From Solirubrobacteraceae bacterium (GTDB lineage: Bacteria; Actinomycetota; Thermoleophilia; Solirubrobacterales; Solirubrobacteraceae), in the NCBI GenBank assembly GCA_017882405.1, contig JADGPO010000142.1, positions 1 through 14,259 of the forward strand: a stretch of 14,259 nt of DNA, written 5' to 3'. Position 1 is the stretch's first letter. Each line of letters begins with the position of its first letter. A program made the position numbers and the translations under genes. A model generated the notes under the pieces. It searched no databases. It had not been told where the DNA came from and worked only from the letters and a program-made list of their open reading frames with translations. Positions 1 to 7,221 of this stretch are shown here, piece after piece.

Positions 1-2
1 CG

Positions 3-671
3 CCGCTGGGACGCGCCGGCCAGCCCCGGCGGCGCGGGACGCGGCGGATGGTGGCACGCGCGGCCGCCACCGAGGGGGACCTGGATCTCGAGCGCACGCT
101 GGAGCGCAGCCTCGGCCGGCGGCCGCGGGACCCGCGGGAGCTCGTCGCCCGCCAGTTCGCGGCCGCGCCGCGGGCGGTGTGCCTGCTCGTCGACCGCAGC
201 GGCTCTATGAGCGGCCACGCGGTGGGGCTGGCCGCGGTCGCGGCGGGCGCGGTGGTCAGCGCCGCCTCCGACCGCCTGCGCTGCAGCGTTGTGGCGTTTG
301 CGGCCGAGTCCCTGGTGCTGCTCGAGAGCGGCCGGGCGCGGCCAGCGGCGGCGGTCGTCGATGACCTGCTCTCACTGCGCGGGCACGGAGTGACCGACCT
401 GGCGCGAGCGCTGCGGCTAGCCGAGCAGCTGCTGGAGGGCGTGCCCCCGGGTGGGCGGACCGCGCTGCTGATGTCCGATGCGCTGCACACCGCCGGCGGG
501 GACCCGCTGCGGGCAGTCAGCGGCCTGGACTGCCTGCACGTCCTGGGCACCAGCGAGGCGCCGGATGCCGTGGCCGCCGGCCGCGCTGTGGCGCGGCGCG
601 GGAACGGGTGCTACCTGCCGGCCGCGCGGCTGGCGCAGCTCACCCAGTCGCTGCGCGACGCGCTGGCCTGA
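3..671 (+). CDS. VWA domain protein, C-terminal part (5' end cut by window edge)
   Basis: This is a von Willebrand factor A domain protein of the ChlD/CoxE-like bacterial type. Numbering from the ATG at 48, the domain starts after a polar stretch ending near residue 40. It has a complete metal-ion-dependent adhesion site: DRSGS (D49, S51, S53), T116 in GVTDL and D144 in MSDALH. Such domains bind Mg2+ and mediate protein contacts, often beside MoxR-type AAA+ ATPases. No ATPase is visible here. The frame is open with no stop from base 3, and the residues before the ATG are Arg/Gly-rich, so the gene very probably begins upstream of the window and 48 is not a trusted start. The TGA ends four bases before the hydrolase start, suggesting an operon. 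It appears cytoplasmic: no signal peptide or membrane segment is seen. The partner and role are unknown; the domain call is firm. Confidence 0.8.
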   Translation, partial: PLGRAGQPRRRGTRRMVARAAATEGDLDLERTLERSLGRRPRDPRELVARQFAAAPRAVCLLVDRSGSMSGHAVGLAAVAAGAVVSAASDRLRCSVVAFAAESLVLLESGRARPAAAVVDDLLSLRGHGVTDLARALRLAEQLLEGVPPGGRTALLMSDALHTAGGDPLRAVSGLDCLHVLGTSEAPDAVAAGRAVARRGNGCYLPAARLAQLTQSLRDALA

Positions 672-675
672 TTCG

Positions 676-1320
676 ATGCCGGACGACTTCGTGGAAACCG
701 TCCTCATCCCCACGCCGATCGGCGACGCGCGCGCCCACGTGACGCTGCCCGCAGACAGCGGGGCGGCAAGGGCGGCGCTGGTGCTCGGCCATGGCGCCGG
801 CGGCGGGGTCGGCGCTCCCGACCTGCTCGTCGCACAGCGGGCGGCGCTCGCAGAACGGTTGGCGGTGGCGCTGGTGGAGCAGCCGTATCGGGTGGCCGGG
901 CGGCGCTCGCCGCCGCCTGCGGCCCGTCTGGACCTCGCCTGGACGGCGGTCCTGGAGTGGCTGGGCGCCCATCACCTGAGCGGGTGCAAGCTGGTCGTAG
1001 GCGGCCGCTCCTCCGGCGCGCGGGTCGCCTGCCGGACGGCGGACGCCACGGGCGCGGTCGGCGTGCTGTGCCTGGCATTCCCGCTGCAGCCCCCGGCGCG
1101 CGCTGGGGCCACGCGGGTCGCGCCCAGCCGCCAGCCCGAGCTGGACGGCGTCGGCGTGCCGATGCTCGTCGTACAGGGACGCAACGACCGCTTCGGGATG
1201 CCGGGCCCGGCCTCCGGGCGGGAGGTCCTGGTCGTGGAGGGCGACCACGGCCTCAAGCGCGAGCCGTCTCGGATCGACGAAGCGGTCGCTCGCTGGCTGC
1301 GCGAGCTCTCGCTTCACTGA
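676..1320 (+). CDS. Alpha/beta hydrolase, KANL3/Tex30-like (dienelactone-hydrolase superfamily)
   Basis: This 214-aa protein has the layout of a small single-domain alpha/beta hydrolase. An early LGHGAGGG segment (residues 37-44) is the expected oxyanion-hole region after the first strands. GGRSSGAR (109-116) holds the nucleophile elbow GxSxG with S112. VVQGRNDRFG carries the acid D171, and EGDHGLK carries H191. The compact size and GHGAGGG...GRSSGAR pattern match the KANL3/Tex30-like group, whose substrates are mostly unknown. The start is the ATG four bases after the VWA gene stop. A longer open frame runs back to 478 but overlaps the VWA gene and its extra residues look like out-of-frame translation. 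The gene is probably cotranscribed with the VWA gene and converges on the minus-strand block. Cytoplasmic; substrate not predictable. Confidence 0.82.
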   Translation: MPDDFVETVLIPTPIGDARAHVTLPADSGAARAALVLGHGAGGGVGAPDLLVAQRAALAERLAVALVEQPYRVAGRRSPPPAARLDLAWTAVLEWLGAHHLSGCKLVVGGRSSGARVACRTADATGAVGVLCLAFPLQPPARAGATRVAPSRQPELDGVGVPMLVVQGRNDRFGMPGPASGREVLVVEGDHGLKREPSRIDEAVARWLRELSLH

Positions 1321-1496
1321 CTCCTCCCGAAGATGGCGGGGTGCCGGCAGCGGGCCTCGCGACCCACCGGGGAACTCGCCGGCAACCCTAGCGACCTGAT
1401 CGACGTCCGCGGCCCCGTGCTCCAGCCGGCCCGTCCCACGCTGGACGATCGTTCGAGGCCCAGCCGCCCGCTAGTCGACTTCCGGCTAGTGCCCCA
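1321..1496. other. Convergent intergenic spacer, no gene seen
   Basis: This 176-base spacer lies between the stops of the converging hydrolase and histidine kinase genes. It is GC-rich, with no convincing open frame of its own. One frame from 1333 runs antisense into the kinase gene and its product looks like arbitrary Arg/Ser/Pro-rich sequence. Small symmetric words are present (an 8-base palindrome near 1473 and a repeated GCTAGT at about 1471 and 1485). I see no strong GC stem followed by a T-run on either strand, so transcription probably ends here by other means or by a hairpin I cannot resolve by eye. Confidence 0.5.
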
Positions 1497-2942
1497 CTAC
1501 GAGCTGACGGCGTCGGCCACGGGATCGTCGGCCGGGACGGTGGCCGGTCCGAACCCGATCCTCAGCACAGCGCCCGTGTCCGACGCGTTGGCGGCGGTGA
1601 CGAACCCCCCGTGCGCCTCGGCAGCTTGGCGCACGATCGCCAGTCCCAGCCCCGAGCCGGGCTGGGCGCGCGCCGCCCGTGCCCGGTGAAAGCGGTCGAA
1701 CACGAACGGCAGGTCCTCCTCGGCGAAACCGGGACCATGATCGCGGACGGTCAGCTCGCCGTCGTGCAGGGCGACTTCGATCGTTCCGCCGTCCGGGCTC
1801 CACTTGACCGCGTTGTCGAGCAGGTTGGCGACCGCCCGCGCGATCCGGTCCCCCTCCCCCCGCACCAGCGTCGGCGCCAGCTCGGCCTCCACGGTGTGCT
1901 GGGGCGCGCGGCGGCGGGTGCGGTCCACGGCGGCCTGCAGGATCTGATCGACGCGCACGTCGCTCAGGTCGCTGCCCGGCTTGGACCCCCGGGCCAGCTC
2001 GACCACGTCTGAGACAAGCGCGGTCAGCTCGTCGAGCTCCTCGATCACGTCGCGGCGCAGCGCGGCGCGCTCCTCCGGCGGCAGCTGCTCTTCGTCGGCC
2101 ATCAGCTGCAGGTTGGCGCGGATCGTGGCGATCGGCGTGCGTAGCTCGTGGGAGGCGTCAGCGACCAGGTTGCGCTGTGCCTGCACCGAGCACTCCAGGG
2201 CGTCAAGCGTGCGGTTGAACGTCTGGGCCAGCCGGCCCAGCTCATCGCCGCCCTGGACGTCGAGGCGCTCGGAGTCCAGGCGGTCGGGGGCAGCGGCGAT
2301 CTCCTCGGTCTGACGGGTGAAGCGCGCGATCGGCGCCAGGGCGGTGCGGGCGACCAGCACCCCCAAGAGCGCGGCCAGCGCGATCCCCCCGGCGGCGATC
2401 AGGACCAGCAGGAGCAACTGGTCAGACAGCGCGCTGTTGACGTCCTTGAGCGGCAGCGCGGCCAGCAGCGCCCCGCGCTGTCCAGCACCGGTGGCCAGGA
2501 CGCGGAGCGAGTTGCCGCGGACCGACAGGTCGGTGAAATAGCTCCCGCGGCCGCGTTTCGCGAGCGCTCTGAACCCCGCGGTCACGGGAATGGCGCTGGC
2601 CCGGGCCCCGCGCAGGACGGAGCTAGAGCCGTCCGGCCGAACGATCGTCAGCACCCCGGCCGCGGCGCCGAACGCCGGCGCCCGGTGACCGAAGTCCGGC
2701 AGCCTCCCGTGCGGGAGGGTGCTCGACGGAGGCACCTCGCCGTCAGTGCGTGGACCGCCCTCACCTGGCCCACCCCTGTCCGGGGGACCGCCGATCGCCT
2801 GGCTGGTGAGGCTGCGCAGCGACTGGTCGAGCTGGCCGTGCAGCTCCGAGCTGGTGCCCGCGTACGCCGAGACCGCCACCGCGATCACCGCCAGCGCGAC
2901 GGCCACGCCGCCGGCCAGGCCCATCCTCGCCCGGAGACTCAC
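1497..2942 (-). CDS. Sensor histidine kinase, two-component system (MprB-like)
   Basis: This is a 481-aa membrane histidine kinase. A first membrane helix lies near residues 8-28, followed by an extracytoplasmic region of about 145 residues with a Gly/Pro-rich, low-complexity part (about 51-92). A second helix lies near 175-198, then a HAMP linker to about 250. The dimerisation/phosphoacceptor box is ASHELRTPI with H265. The ATPase domain shows the N box (NLLDNAVKWS, N373 and N377), the G1 box DHGPGF (401-406), an F box (FVFDRFHR) and the G2 box GSGLGLAI (429-436), so catalysis should be intact. The GTG start at 2942 has a good GGAGG eight bases upstream. An ATG at 2924 is the alternative. 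The gene follows its response regulator by 52 bases on the same strand. The layout resembles MprB-type envelope-stress kinases, but the signal cannot be deduced. The stop is TAG. Confidence 0.93.
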   Translation of the reverse strand: MSLRARMGLAGGVAVALAVIAVAVSAYAGTSSELHGQLDQSLRSLTSQAIGGPPDRGGPGEGGPRTDGEVPPSSTLPHGRLPDFGHRAPAFGAAAGVLTIVRPDGSSSVLRGARASAIPVTAGFRALAKRGRGSYFTDLSVRGNSLRVLATGAGQRGALLAALPLKDVNSALSDQLLLLVLIAAGGIALAALLGVLVARTALAPIARFTRQTEEIAAAPDRLDSERLDVQGGDELGRLAQTFNRTLDALECSVQAQRNLVADASHELRTPIATIRANLQLMADEEQLPPEERAALRRDVIEELDELTALVSDVVELARGSKPGSDLSDVRVDQILQAAVDRTRRRAPQHTVEAELAPTLVRGEGDRIARAVANLLDNAVKWSPDGGTIEVALHDGELTVRDHGPGFAEEDLPFVFDRFHRARAARAQPGSGLGLAIVRQAAEAHGGFVTAANASDTGAVLRIGFGPATVPADDPVADAVSS

Positions 2943-2950
2943 GCTGATCG

Positions 2951-2955
2951 CCTCC
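2951..2955 (-). promoter_or_regulatory. Ribosome binding site of the histidine kinase gene
   Basis: On the minus strand the sequence reads GGAGG, then eight bases, then GTG at 2942. This supports the GTG as the start rather than the ATG six codons inside the gene. Confidence 0.65.
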
Positions 2956-2994
2956 GCTCGCCATCCAGGCTCGCCTGTAAGTCGGCGGCGTGAG

Positions 2995-3690
2995 TCATCC
3001 GACTTCTCCCGCCGATGGCTCTCGCAGTGCGTAGCCCACCCCGCGGACGGTGTGGATCAACGACCTCGCCCCCGCGTCCTCGAGCTTGCGCCGCAGGTAC
3101 CCCACGTAGACGCGCAGGGCGTTGGACGTCGGCCCGAAGTCATAGCCCCACACCCGGTCATAGATCAGGGTGTGCGGCAGCACGCGGCGCGGGTTGAGCA
3201 TCAACAGCTCCAGCAGCTGGTACTCGGTGCGCGTCAGCTCGACGAACTTGTCGGCGATGCTCACACCGTGGCGGGCCGGGTCGAGCCGCAGTTCGGCGAA
3301 CGACAGGCTCCCGTCGACGTCGCCCTCGCCGCCGGCGCGACGCAGCAGCGCGCGCAGGCGAGCCCGCAGCTCGTCGACGTCGAAGGGCTTGACCAGGTAG
3401 TCGTCCGCGCCCGCGTCCAGGCCGTCGATCCGGTCAGAGACAGCATCGCGCGCGGTCAGCATCAGCACCGGCACACGGTTGCCCTCGCGGCGCAGCAGCC
3501 GACACACGTCCAAGCCGTCGATGTCGGGCAGGCCGATGTCGAGCACCACCGCATCGGGTACCCCGGAGGCGACCTCGGCGAGCGCCTCCGAGCCCGAGTC
3601 GGCGACACGCACTTCGTAGCCCGAGAGCGTCAGCGCGCGGCGCAGGACATCGCGCAGTCCCCGGTCATCGTCGACGACGAGCAGCCTCAT
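2995..3690 (-). CDS. Response regulator, OmpR/PhoB family (MprA-like)
   Basis: This is a 231-aa DNA-binding response regulator. The receiver domain (about 1-115) begins MRLLVVDDD with the acidic pocket D7/D8. The phosphoacceptor is D51 in VVLDIGLPDIDG, the switch Thr is T79 in MLTARD, and the conserved Lys is K101 in LVKPFD. A linker leads to an OmpR-type winged helix (about 128-225) with ELTRTEYQLLELL, a recognition-helix region NALRVYVGYLRRKLE and the wing IHTVRGVGYAL. Length is typical. The ATG at 3690 is chosen because the receiver domain starts there. The open frame extends to 4104 but overlaps nusB and its extra residues are a shadow. The gene lies 44 bases after nusB and 52 bases before the kinase, so the two are surely a pair. 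Targets are unknown. The stop is TGA. Confidence 0.94.
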   Translation of the reverse strand: MRLLVVDDDRGLRDVLRRALTLSGYEVRVADSGSEALAEVASGVPDAVVLDIGLPDIDGLDVCRLLRREGNRVPVLMLTARDAVSDRIDGLDAGADDYLVKPFDVDELRARLRALLRRAGGEGDVDGSLSFAELRLDPARHGVSIADKFVELTRTEYQLLELLMLNPRRVLPHTLIYDRVWGYDFGPTSNALRVYVGYLRRKLEDAGARSLIHTVRGVGYALREPSAGEVG

Positions 3691-3701
3691 ATCGTCAGAT
3701 T

Positions 3702-3722
3702 GTCGCCCCTGAACGGGCCGAC
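3702..3722 (-). other. Imperfect hairpin between nusB and the response regulator
   Basis: Bases 3702-3709 pair with 3715-3722 around a five-base loop: seven of eight pairs form, mostly G-C, with one C/C mismatch. On the minus strand it lies after the nusB stop and 11 bases before the regulator ATG. No T-run follows, so it is not a classical intrinsic terminator. It could be a weak or processing hairpin, or an operator half-site pair. In GC-rich DNA such a hairpin can also arise by chance. Confidence 0.3.
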
Positions 3723-3734
3723 CGCCGGTCTTTC

Positions 3735-4139
3735 CTACGTTTCGCTTACGCGCTCGCGCAGGACCGTGCCGAGGATTCCGTTGATGAAGGCCGGGGCGCC
3801 CGACCCGCAGAAGCGCTTGGCGGTCTCGATCGCCTCGTTGATCGCACCCTCGGGTGGGATCGGCTGCTCGCCGGGGAGCACGCGGGGGTACAGCAGCTCC
3901 AGCAGGCCAACGCGCAGGATCGAGCGCTCCAGCGGCGCGATTCGTTCCAGCGGCCAGTCGGTGGCGTAGCGGCGGATCAGCTCGTCGAGCTCGGGCTGGT
4001 GCTCGCGGACCTGCTCGGCGAGCGCGAAGGTGAACCCGTGCACGTTGCGCGGGAGGGTCTCGCCCAGGGGCAGGTCGAGCAGGTCGCTCTGATAGAGCGC
4101 CCAAACGGCGGCGCGGCGCTGCTCGGTTCGACGCGCCAT
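3735..4139 (-). CDS. nusB: Transcription antitermination factor NusB
   Basis: At 134 aa this has the normal length and all-helical character of NusB. NusB binds boxA RNA with NusE (ribosomal protein S10) in rRNA antitermination complexes. The N-terminus MARRTEQRRAAVWALYQ matches the conserved Arg-rich first helix (RR..AR..A...LY). The C-terminal half has the family pattern of ERSILRVGLLELLY, then EAIETAKRFC and FINGILGTVL. The ATG at 4139 is three bases after the stop of the upstream peptidase gene, so the two are almost certainly cotranscribed. Many bacteria have efp between these two genes, but here it is absent. The stop is TAG. Confidence 0.93.
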   Translation of the reverse strand: MARRTEQRRAAVWALYQSDLLDLPLGETLPRNVHGFTFALAEQVREHQPELDELIRRYATDWPLERIAPLERSILRVGLLELLYPRVLPGEQPIPPEGAINEAIETAKRFCGSGAPAFINGILGTVLRERVSET

Positions 4140-4142
4140 GGC

Positions 4143-5216
4143 CTACTCGACGGTGATGAGCTCTTTGGGCACTCCGGTGAGGATCTCGCAGCCGGACTGG
4201 GTGACAGCCACCAGGTCCTCGATCCGCACCCCGAGACGCCCGGGCAGGTACACCCCCGGCTCGACCGTCACGAGGTTGCCGCTGGCCAGCACCGAGTCCG
4301 AGCGCTGCGACAGGCGCGGAGCCTCGTGGACCTCCATGCCGACGCCGTGGCCCAGCCCGTGGCCGAACTGCTCGGCGTGGCCGCCGCCGTCGATCACCGC
4401 GCGGGCGGCGCCGTCGGCGTCACGTCCGCTGACGCCCGCGCGCACGGCGCCCAGACCCGCCAGCTGAGCCTCGAGGACCAGCTCATAGACGGCGTGGGAC
4501 TCGTCGTCGAGCTCGCCGGTGGCCAGCGTGCGCGTGCAGTCCGAGTTGTATCCATCCAGCTCGGCCCCCCAGTCGATCACCACCAGCTCACCGGCGGAGA
4601 TCTCCACGTCACGCGGGCGGGCATGGGGCAGCGCGCCGTGCGGACCGGCGGCGACGATCGACGGGAACGACAGCGCGGTGGCACCCTGGGCGCGCATCGC
4701 CCGTTCCAGCGAGTCGGCCACCGCCACCTCCGTGCGCCCCACCAGCCCCTCGGCCATGATCTGGCGAAGCGCGGCGTCGGCGAGCTCCGAGGCGGCGCGG
4801 ACGCGCTCGATCTCCTCGGGCTCCTTGACCGCCCGCAGCTCCTCGACGGGATCGCCCGCCGGGGCCAGCTCGATCGTCTCTGGCAACAGCTCGCGCAGAT
4901 GGGTGCGGGCGCGGACGGTCATGTGCCCGTCCTCGAAGGCCAGGCGGCGGAGGCCGGCGGGCAGGACCTCGGACACGCCGGCCAGCAGGTCGAGCGCCGA
5001 GATACGGCGGTCGAAGCTGTCCTCGACCTCGACCGCCGCCTGCTCCCGATAGCGAAAGTCGGTGAGAAACGCGCGCGTCTCGGGGCCGATCACGGCCACT
5101 CCGTTGCTGCCGGTGTAGCCGGTCAGGTAGCGGACGTTGACCAGGTTGGTGACGACGATCGCATCGGCCTCCATGGCCGATAGGCGCTCGACGAGCCGGG
5201 CCGCGCGATCAGTCAC
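4143..5216 (-). CDS. Xaa-Pro peptidase, M24B family (PepQ/PepP-type)
   Basis: This 357-aa enzyme is a pita-bread fold metallopeptidase that cleaves peptides with proline in the second position (aminopeptidase P or prolidase-like). An N-terminal creatinase-like domain (about 1-125, with NVRYLTGYTGSNG) precedes the catalytic domain. The five metal ligands are present: D215 in VIDWGA, D226 in NSDCTRT, H290 in GHGLGHGVG, E319 in TVEPGVY and E333 in RIEDLV. The short form and gene context match the PepQ-like proteins often found beside efp or nusB. Aminopeptidase P and prolidase activity cannot be told apart by sequence alone. The GTG start overlaps the aroQ stop by eight bases (GTGACTGA) and has a strong GGAGGAG (5224-5230) seven bases upstream, inside aroQ. 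Translational coupling is likely. Cytoplasmic; the stop is TAG. Confidence 0.92.
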   Translation of the reverse strand: MTDRAARLVERLSAMEADAIVVTNLVNVRYLTGYTGSNGVAVIGPETRAFLTDFRYREQAAVEVEDSFDRRISALDLLAGVSEVLPAGLRRLAFEDGHMTVRARTHLRELLPETIELAPAGDPVEELRAVKEPEEIERVRAASELADAALRQIMAEGLVGRTEVAVADSLERAMRAQGATALSFPSIVAAGPHGALPHARPRDVEISAGELVVIDWGAELDGYNSDCTRTLATGELDDESHAVYELVLEAQLAGLGAVRAGVSGRDADGAARAVIDGGGHAEQFGHGLGHGVGMEVHEAPRLSQRSDSVLASGNLVTVEPGVYLPGRLGVRIEDLVAVTQSGCEILTGVPKELITVE

Positions 5217-5661
5217 GGGACAGCTCCTCCCCGAGCCGCGTCAGCGCCTCGCGGTAGCCCTCCGGGCCCCGGCCGGCGACGCGCGCAAAGCACAGGTCCG
5301 AGATCACCGAGTGACGCCGGAACTCCTCGCGTGAGTCGACATTTGACAAGTGGACCTCCACGGCCGGCAGCCCGGTCAGCTCCAGCGCGTCGCGGATCGC
5401 ATATGAGTAGTGGGTCCACGCCCCGGGGTTGATCACGATCCCGTCGGCCAGTCCGTCGAGGCCGTGCAGATGCTCGACGAACTCGCCCTCGTGGTTGGTC
5501 TGAAAGAAGCGGGTGGCCAGTCCCAGCTCTCCCCCCGCGCTCGAGATCTCCAGCTCGAGCTGGGTGAACGTGAGCTGACCGTAGTGCGCGTTGTCGCGGC
5601 GCGCCAGCTGGTCCATGTTGACCCCGTGCATGATCTCGATGCGATTGCGGACGGCGGGCAT
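5209..5661 (-). CDS. aroQ: 3-Dehydroquinate dehydratase, type II, divergent form
   Basis: AroQ converts 3-dehydroquinate to 3-dehydroshikimate, the third shikimate-pathway step, as a dodecameric cytoplasmic enzyme. The 150-aa length fits. Conserved elements are the catalytic Tyr in HYGQL (Y27), the Arg-rich lid just before it (R21/R22), INPGAWTHYSYAIRDAL (78-93), EVHLSN with catalytic H104, and SREEFRRHSVIS (110-121). The usual N-terminal signature (LNGPNLNLLG.R.P..YG) is replaced by MHGVNMDQLARRDNAHYG, and NPGAYTH by NPGAWTH. This variant looks like a lineage-specific form rather than decay, since all other elements are intact. The ATG at 5661 is six bases after the aroKB stop with no clear ribosome binding site, and Met11 is an alternative start. 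It overlaps the next gene by eight bases, and the stop is TGA. Confidence 0.92.
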   Translation of the reverse strand: MPAVRNRIEIMHGVNMDQLARRDNAHYGQLTFTQLELEISSAGGELGLATRFFQTNHEGEFVEHLHGLDGLADGIVINPGAWTHYSYAIRDALELTGLPAVEVHLSNVDSREEFRRHSVISDLCFARVAGRGPEGYREALTRLGEELSRD

Positions 5662-5667
5662 CTCGAT

Positions 5668-7221
5668 CTAGCTTGCCAGTTCTCGGACGGCGGCGATCAG
5701 CTCGCGAGGCGCCACCGTCGTTCCGGGCTGGGCGGCGCCCGGCTCGGGCAGCAGGACGAACGGGACCGGGCCCTCCCCGACGCGCTTCTTGTCACGGGCG
5801 GTGGCCATCACCACGGCATCGGGATCGACGTCGGTCAGGGCGATCGGCAGACCTCGGGCGTGCAGCAGCTCCGCGACCTCGGCGCGCAGGTCGTCCGAGC
5901 CCGACAGGCGCAGCGCGGCCAGCAGCCCCAGCGCGACCGCCTCGCCGTGACGGTAGGTGGCATAGCCGGTCACGGTCTCGATCGCGTGACCCACCGTGTG
6001 TCCGAGGTTCAGCGTCTGGCGCACGCCGTCGTCGCGCTCGTCACGGGCGACGATCCGCAGCTTGGTGTGCGCGCAGGCGGTCACCACCTCCAGCGCATCC
6101 GGCTCTGCGCCGCCGCGCACCATATCCCACAGCGAGCCCCCGGCGATCAACGCGGTCTTGACCACCTCGGCGTAGCCGGCGGCCAGCTCGGCCGCGGGCA
6201 GCGTGGCCAGGGCGTCGGTGTCGGCCAGCACCGCCTGCGGCTGGTGGTAGGCGCCCACGTAGTTCTTGGCCTCCGATAAATCGACGCCCGTCTTGCCGCC
6301 GTAGGCGGAGTCGACCTGAGCGACCAGCGTGGTCGGGACCTGAACGAAGCGCACGCCGCGTTGGTAGGTGGCCGCGCAGAACCCCGCCAGATCGCCGACG
6401 ACGCCGCCGCCCAGCGCGACCACCACGTCGGCACGGGTCATTCCGCCACGAGCCAGCTCGGACCACACGATCTCGGCATGGGCGATCGTCTTTGACTGCT
6501 CGCCCGGCATGATCGCCACGCGGCCGTCCAGCGAAGGCAGGCCGTCGGCGTACAGGCGCCCGGCCGTGCCGTCGGTGACCAGGAAGCGGCGGCCCGGCAC
6601 GGTGGCCGGCCAGAATGGCCGCTCGGCGTCCAGCAAACGGGGGCCGATGTAGGCCGGGTAGTCGCCGGAGCTGCTCATCGCCCACAGGAGGCTCACGCCG
6701 GTCGGCAGCCCCTGCAGGGCATCGAGCACCTCGGCCATCCGCACCGAGCGCTCCTGGGGCACGATCACGTCGGCCGCGGCCGCGTAGACCGGCTGACGCG
6801 CGGCGTGCAGCTCGGCAAACCGCTCGCGGTCGGCCGCCAATGGACGGCCCGTGCCGCGACAGCGCGCCCACGCGGTGTCCACGTCGACGTCGATCCACAC
6901 GACGAGGTGGTCGGCCAGAGCCTCGCGCACCCTCGCCGAGTGCAGCGCGCCGCCGCCCAGGGCCAGCACGCGCACGCCGTGCCCGTCCAGCAGCTCCAGG
7001 ATCAGCCGTTCCTCGATCGCGCGGAAGCTGCCCTCGCCGTCCTGCGAGAAGATCCGCGCGATCGACCTGCCCTGACGGCGCTCGAGCTCCTCGTCGACGT
7101 CGACCACGCCGGCGGGCGGGGTCAGGGTCTCGGCGGCGCTGCGCGCGGCGGTCGACTTCCCGGCTCCCATGAAGCCGACGATCGCGACCACCCGATCTAG
7201 GGTCCCCACCCGCCCGCCCAT
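5668..7221 (-). CDS. aroKB: Bifunctional shikimate kinase / 3-dehydroquinate synthase (AroK-AroB fusion)
   Basis: One uninterrupted frame of 517 aa encodes two shikimate enzymes. The N-terminal shikimate kinase (about 8-175) has the P-loop GFMGAGKST (16-24), the shikimate-binding DVDEE, FRAIEE, GGG (89-91) and ARQPVY. The C-terminal dehydroquinate synthase (about 185-517) has GEQSK (240-244), the NAD-binding ALGGGVVGDLAGF, VPTTLVAQVDSAYGGKTGVD, and metal ligands E352 (YAEVVK), H408 (NLGHTVGH) and H425 (YRHGEAV). The first and last domains of the pathway's middle segment are thus made as one chain: AroB closes DAHP to dehydroquinate, and AroK phosphorylates shikimate. The open frame extends upstream to 7359 inside aroC, but those residues are Arg/Gly-rich shadow. 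I take ATG 7221, which overlaps aroC by 25 bases and has a GAGAG eight bases upstream. GTG 7209 and GTG 7191 are possible. I see no good ribosome binding site for separate AroB synthesis. The stop is TAG. Confidence 0.93.
   Translation of the reverse strand: MGGRVGTLDRVVAIVGFMGAGKSTAARSAAETLTPPAGVVDVDEELERRQGRSIARIFSQDGEGSFRAIEERLILELLDGHGVRVLALGGGALHSARVREALADHLVVWIDVDVDTAWARCRGTGRPLAADRERFAELHAARQPVYAAAADVIVPQERSVRMAEVLDALQGLPTGVSLLWAMSSSGDYPAYIGPRLLDAERPFWPATVPGRRFLVTDGTAGRLYADGLPSLDGRVAIMPGEQSKTIAHAEIVWSELARGGMTRADVVVALGGGVVGDLAGFCAATYQRGVRFVQVPTTLVAQVDSAYGGKTGVDLSEAKNYVGAYHQPQAVLADTDALATLPAAELAAGYAEVVKTALIAGGSLWDMVRGGAEPDALEVVTACAHTKLRIVARDERDDGVRQTLNLGHTVGHAIETVTGYATYRHGEAVALGLLAALRLSGSDDLRAEVAELLHARGLPIALTDVDPDAVVMATARDKKRVGEGPVPFVLLPEPGAAQPGTTVAPRELIAAVRELAS

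Noticed and set aside
1380..1496. Intrinsic terminator between the converging genes
   Set aside because: Only short palindromes were found, with no long GC stem followed by a T-run on either strand.
1333..1689. Possible 118-aa plus-strand gene in the convergent spacer
   Set aside because: More than half is antisense to the kinase C-terminus, and it has no ribosome binding site and no recognisable features.
2719..3969. Long plus-strand frame of 416 aa opposite the kinase and regulator genes
   Set aside because: It lies antisense to two genes with clear motifs, crosses their boundary, and shows no recognisable domain. Long open antisense frames are expected at this GC content.
3999..5183. Plus-strand frame of 394 aa opposite the peptidase and nusB
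   Set aside because: Antisense shadow of a peptidase with all metal ligands; no domain and no start context.
6661..6720. CAGGAGG near 6685 as a ribosome binding site for separate AroB translation
   Set aside because: The motif is on the plus strand, whereas aroKB is read from the minus strand, where it becomes CCTCCTG.
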